From NCBI GenBank assembly GCA_023150215.1, contig JAKLLJ010000196.1:1-6505 (forward strand): DNA of 6,505 bases, written 5' to 3'. This DNA is from Thauera sp. (lineage in GTDB: Bacteria > Pseudomonadota > Gammaproteobacteria > Burkholderiales > Rhodocyclaceae). Within the stretch, counting starts at the first letter, position 1; each line of letters begins with the position of its first letter. Made by a program: the position numbers and the translations under genes. The notes below the pieces were generated by a model that was not told the origin of the DNA, did no database searches, and worked only from the letters and a program-made list of their open reading frames with translations. Shown one piece after another: positions 4,056-6,505 of this stretch.

Positions 4056-6505
4056 ATGACCCGCCCGGACGAAAACAAGGCCAGCTTCGAGCTGTCCGAC
4101 GAAGAACTCAAGAAGATCGTCGCCGAAGCCGACACCGGGGGGCGCAAGCCCACCGGCCTCACCGCACGATTGCTGCTCGTGGTCGCGCTCGCGTGGTCCC
4201 TCTTCCAGCTCTGGATCGCATCGCCACTGCCCTTCTCGCTCGGCGTGTTCGTGTTCAACGACACCGAGGCGCGCGCCATCCACCTCGCGTTCGCGGTCTT
4301 CCTCGCCTTCGCCGCCTACCCGGCTTTCAAGGGCTCGCCACGTGACCACGTGCCGGTGCTCGACTGGGTGTTCGCCGCAGGGGGCGCATTCTGCGCCGCC
4401 TACCTGTTCCTGTTCTACAAGGACCTGGCGCAGCGCCCAGGCATTCCCACCACCGCCGACCTCGTCGCCGCGGTAGCCGGCATGGTGCTGCTGCTCGAAG
4501 CCGCGCGGCGCGCGCTCGGCCTGCCAATGGTGATCCTCGCCGCGGTATTCCTGGTCTACATCTTTTTCGGCCCCTACATGCCCGAGGTCATCGCCCACCG
4601 CGGCGCGTCGCTGGCCAAGGGTATGAGCCACATGTGGCTCACCACCGAAGGCGTGTTCGGCGTGGCGGTCGGGGTGTCGACCAGCTTCATCTTCCTGTTC
4701 GTACTGTTCGGCGCGCTGCTCGAGACCGCAGGCGCCGGCGCCTACTTCATCAAGTCCGCGATCGCGCTGCTCGGCCACATGCGCGGCGGCCCGGCCAAGG
4801 CGGCGGTGGTGGCCTCGGCCAGCACCGGCCTCATTTCCGGGTCGTCGATCGCCAACGTGGTCACCACCGGCACCTTCACCATTCCGCTGATGAAGAGCGT
4901 GGGCTACCGTGCCGACAAGGCCGCCTCGGTCGAAGTCGCGTCCTCGGTGAACGGCCAGTTGATGCCGCCGGTGATGGGCGCGGCGGCCTTCCTGATGGTC
5001 GAGTACGTGGGCATCAGCTACGTGCAGGTGATGAAGCACGCGATCCTGCCGGCGCTGATTTCCTATATCGCGCTCTACTACATCGTGCACCTCGAAGCGC
5101 TCAAGATGGACCTCCAGGGCCTGCCGCGGCGCGAACCGCTACCCTGGCAACGCACGCTGATCACCACGCTGATGACCGTCTCCGGGCTGGTGATCCTCTC
5201 CGCCGTCATCTACTGGGGCTTCGGCTGGCTGAAGACCGCCTTCGGCGGCGGCGCCTTCCTCGTCGTCGGCGCCCTGATGCTGCTCGCCTACGTCGGCCTG
5301 ATCCGCTTCGCAGCGCAGTACCCCGAGCTGCACATGGAGAAGCCCGACGAGAAGATGGAGTTCCTCCCCGAGATCGGTCCCACGCTCAAATCCGGCCTGC
5401 ACTTCCTGCTGCCGGTGGCGGCGCTGATCTGGAACCTGATGGTCGAGCAGCTCTCGCCGGCGCTGTCGGCGTTCTGGGCAACGCTGTTCCTGATGTTCAT
5501 CCTCATCACCCAGCGCCCGCTGTTCGCCCTCTTCCGCCGCACCGGCGACCTGGGCGAGGCCACCAAGCAGGGCTTTTCCGATCTCTTCAACGGTCTGGTG
5601 ACCGGCGCGCGCAACATGATCGGCATCGGCATCGCCACCGCGACCGCCGGCGTGATCGTCGGCACCGTGACGCTGACCGGCATCGGCCTGGCGATGACCG
5701 AGCTGGTCGAGTTGCTGTCGGGCGGCAACCTGATGATCATGCTGATCCTGGTCGCGCTGATCTGCCTGATCCTGGGCATGGGCTTGCCGACCACGGCGAA
5801 CTACATCGTGGTGTCCACGCTGATGGCACCGGTGATCGTCGAGCTGGGCGCGCAGACCGGGCTACTGGTGCCGCTGATCGCGGTGCACATGTTCGTGTTC
5901 TACTTCGGTCTCATGGCAGACGTGACGCCGCCGGTGGGGCTGGCCTCGTACGCGGCGGCCGGCATCGCCAAGAGCGAGCCGATGCGCACCGGCCTCACCG
6001 CTTTCGGCTACAGCGCGCGGACGGCGATCCTGCCCTTCATGTTCATCTTCAACACGCAGATCCTGCTGATCGGCATCACCGACACCTTCCATCTGGTGCT
6101 GACCATCGTCAGCGCGACAGTGGCGAGCATGATGTTCGCCGCGGCCACACAGGGCTTCTTCATCGCGAAGAGCCGCATCCACGAAACCCTGATCCTGCTG
6201 CTGGTGACCTTCACGCTGTTCCGCCCAGGCTACTGGATGGACATGCTGTACCCGCCATTCGAAGAAGTGCCGCCCACCGAGCTCACCCGCCTGGTCGAGG
6301 AGGCCCCGCGCAACGGCAACCTGCGCGTCTGGGTCGAAGGTCTCAGCCTGGAGGGCCAGGACATCTCCAAGGGCGTGCTGCTGCCGCTCGGCGAAAAAGC
6401 CGGCTCCGCACGCGAGCGTCTGGGGTCGATGGGTCTCACGGTGATGGCGCTCGGCGACCAAGTTCAGGTGGCGGCGGTGCGCTTCGGCAGCCAGGCCGAA
6501 AAAAT
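4056..6505 (+). CDS. TRAP transporter fused permease (DctQ-like + DctM-like), 3'-truncated by window edge
   Basis: This is the membrane carrier partner of the TAXI receptor (COG4666, fused small and large TRAP subunits). The frame runs without a stop to the right edge: 816 full codons plus two bases. The start has GAGG (4044-4047) 8 nt upstream. A polar N-terminal helix with ELSDEELKKIVAEADTGGR (12-30) precedes the membrane part. Hydrophobic segments near 37-55, 73-91, 102-121, 134-152 and 156-173 form the Q-like part. The large-subunit (M) part carries the TRAP signatures TGLISGSSIANVVTTGTF (257-274), NGQLMPPVMGAAAF (299-312), GMGLPTTANYIVVST (574-588) and FGLMADVTPPVGLASYAAA (617-635). After the last predicted helices (about 680-722) comes FRPGYWMDMLYPPFEEVPP (722-740). 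A soluble tail then begins that resembles the DUF3394 extension of these permeases and is cut by the window. Transport is presumably driven by a Na+ or H+ gradient, as in other TRAP carriers. Confidence 0.95.
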   Translation, partial: MTRPDENKASFELSDEELKKIVAEADTGGRKPTGLTARLLLVVALAWSLFQLWIASPLPFSLGVFVFNDTEARAIHLAFAVFLAFAAYPAFKGSPRDHVPVLDWVFAAGGAFCAAYLFLFYKDLAQRPGIPTTADLVAAVAGMVLLLEAARRALGLPMVILAAVFLVYIFFGPYMPEVIAHRGASLAKGMSHMWLTTEGVFGVAVGVSTSFIFLFVLFGALLETAGAGAYFIKSAIALLGHMRGGPAKAAVVASASTGLISGSSIANVVTTGTFTIPLMKSVGYRADKAASVEVASSVNGQLMPPVMGAAAFLMVEYVGISYVQVMKHAILPALISYIALYYIVHLEALKMDLQGLPRREPLPWQRTLITTLMTVSGLVILSAVIYWGFGWLKTAFGGGAFLVVGALMLLAYVGLIRFAAQYPELHMEKPDEKMEFLPEIGPTLKSGLHFLLPVAALIWNLMVEQLSPALSAFWATLFLMFILITQRPLFALFRRTGDLGEATKQGFSDLFNGLVTGARNMIGIGIATATAGVIVGTVTLTGIGLAMTELVELLSGGNLMIMLILVALICLILGMGLPTTANYIVVSTLMAPVIVELGAQTGLLVPLIAVHMFVFYFGLMADVTPPVGLASYAAAGIAKSEPMRTGLTAFGYSARTAILPFMFIFNTQILLIGITDTFHLVLTIVSATVASMMFAAATQGFFIAKSRIHETLILLLVTFTLFRPGYWMDMLYPPFEEVPPTELTRLVEEAPRNGNLRVWVEGLSLEGQDISKGVLLPLGEKAGSARERLGSMGLTVMALGDQVQVAAVRFGSQAEK

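Noticed and set aside
3876..5090. 404-codon minus-strand open frame opposite the TRAP genes
   Set aside because: It is antisense to two well-supported transporter genes. Its product is rich in His, Arg, Glu and Gly with no recognisable motif, typical of a shadow frame in GC-rich DNA.

Overview
The window is a high-GC (roughly two thirds G+C by eye) bacterial chromosomal segment with ordinary housekeeping and accessory metabolism. A class I polyhydroxyalkanoate synthase, a TAXI-type TRAP transporter with a fused permease, codons ending strongly in G/C, and closely packed genes fit a betaproteobacterium. Rhodocyclales such as Thauera, Azoarcus or relatives are my best guess; this is inference from gene content, not from a marker gene. 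I see no IS element, phage gene, CRISPR array, tRNA or rRNA.

Layout from left to right. (1) The C-terminal two thirds of phaC (positions 1-1163, plus strand), with the complete Cys-Asp-His catalytic triad visible, ends at a textbook intrinsic terminator (1181-1208). (2) A short plus-strand gene (1303-1794) encodes a stand-alone PIN-domain ribonuclease-like protein with no visible antitoxin. (3) Converging on it, on the minus strand, lies a gene (1860-2708) for a cobalamin/metal-receptor-like binding protein (BtuF/helical-backbone class) that lacks a visible signal peptide. (4) A 269-bp divergent intergenic region (2709-2977) holds several dyads, including a 17-bp perfect palindrome with one central base and a GTTTTG-N2-CAAAAC inverted repeat. 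(5) A TAXI-family TRAP solute receptor (2978-3946) is followed by two hairpins, the second a good intrinsic terminator. (6) The fused TRAP permease (4056 to the right edge) is open to the end of the window; its stop codon is not included, and its last visible part enters a C-terminal soluble domain.

The receptor and permease form one tripartite-type secondary uptake system: the secreted receptor captures a small, probably carboxylate, ligand in the periplasm and delivers it to an ion-gradient-driven membrane carrier. The terminator-like hairpin between them probably sets receptor expression above permease expression. phaC makes carbon-storage polyester. The PIN and BtuF-like genes have no evident functional link to either neighbour. 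I found no clear new multi-gene system. The observations most worth checking are the intercistronic terminator, the signal-less orphan binding protein, the dyad-rich divergent promoter region and the PDZ-like tail of the permease.
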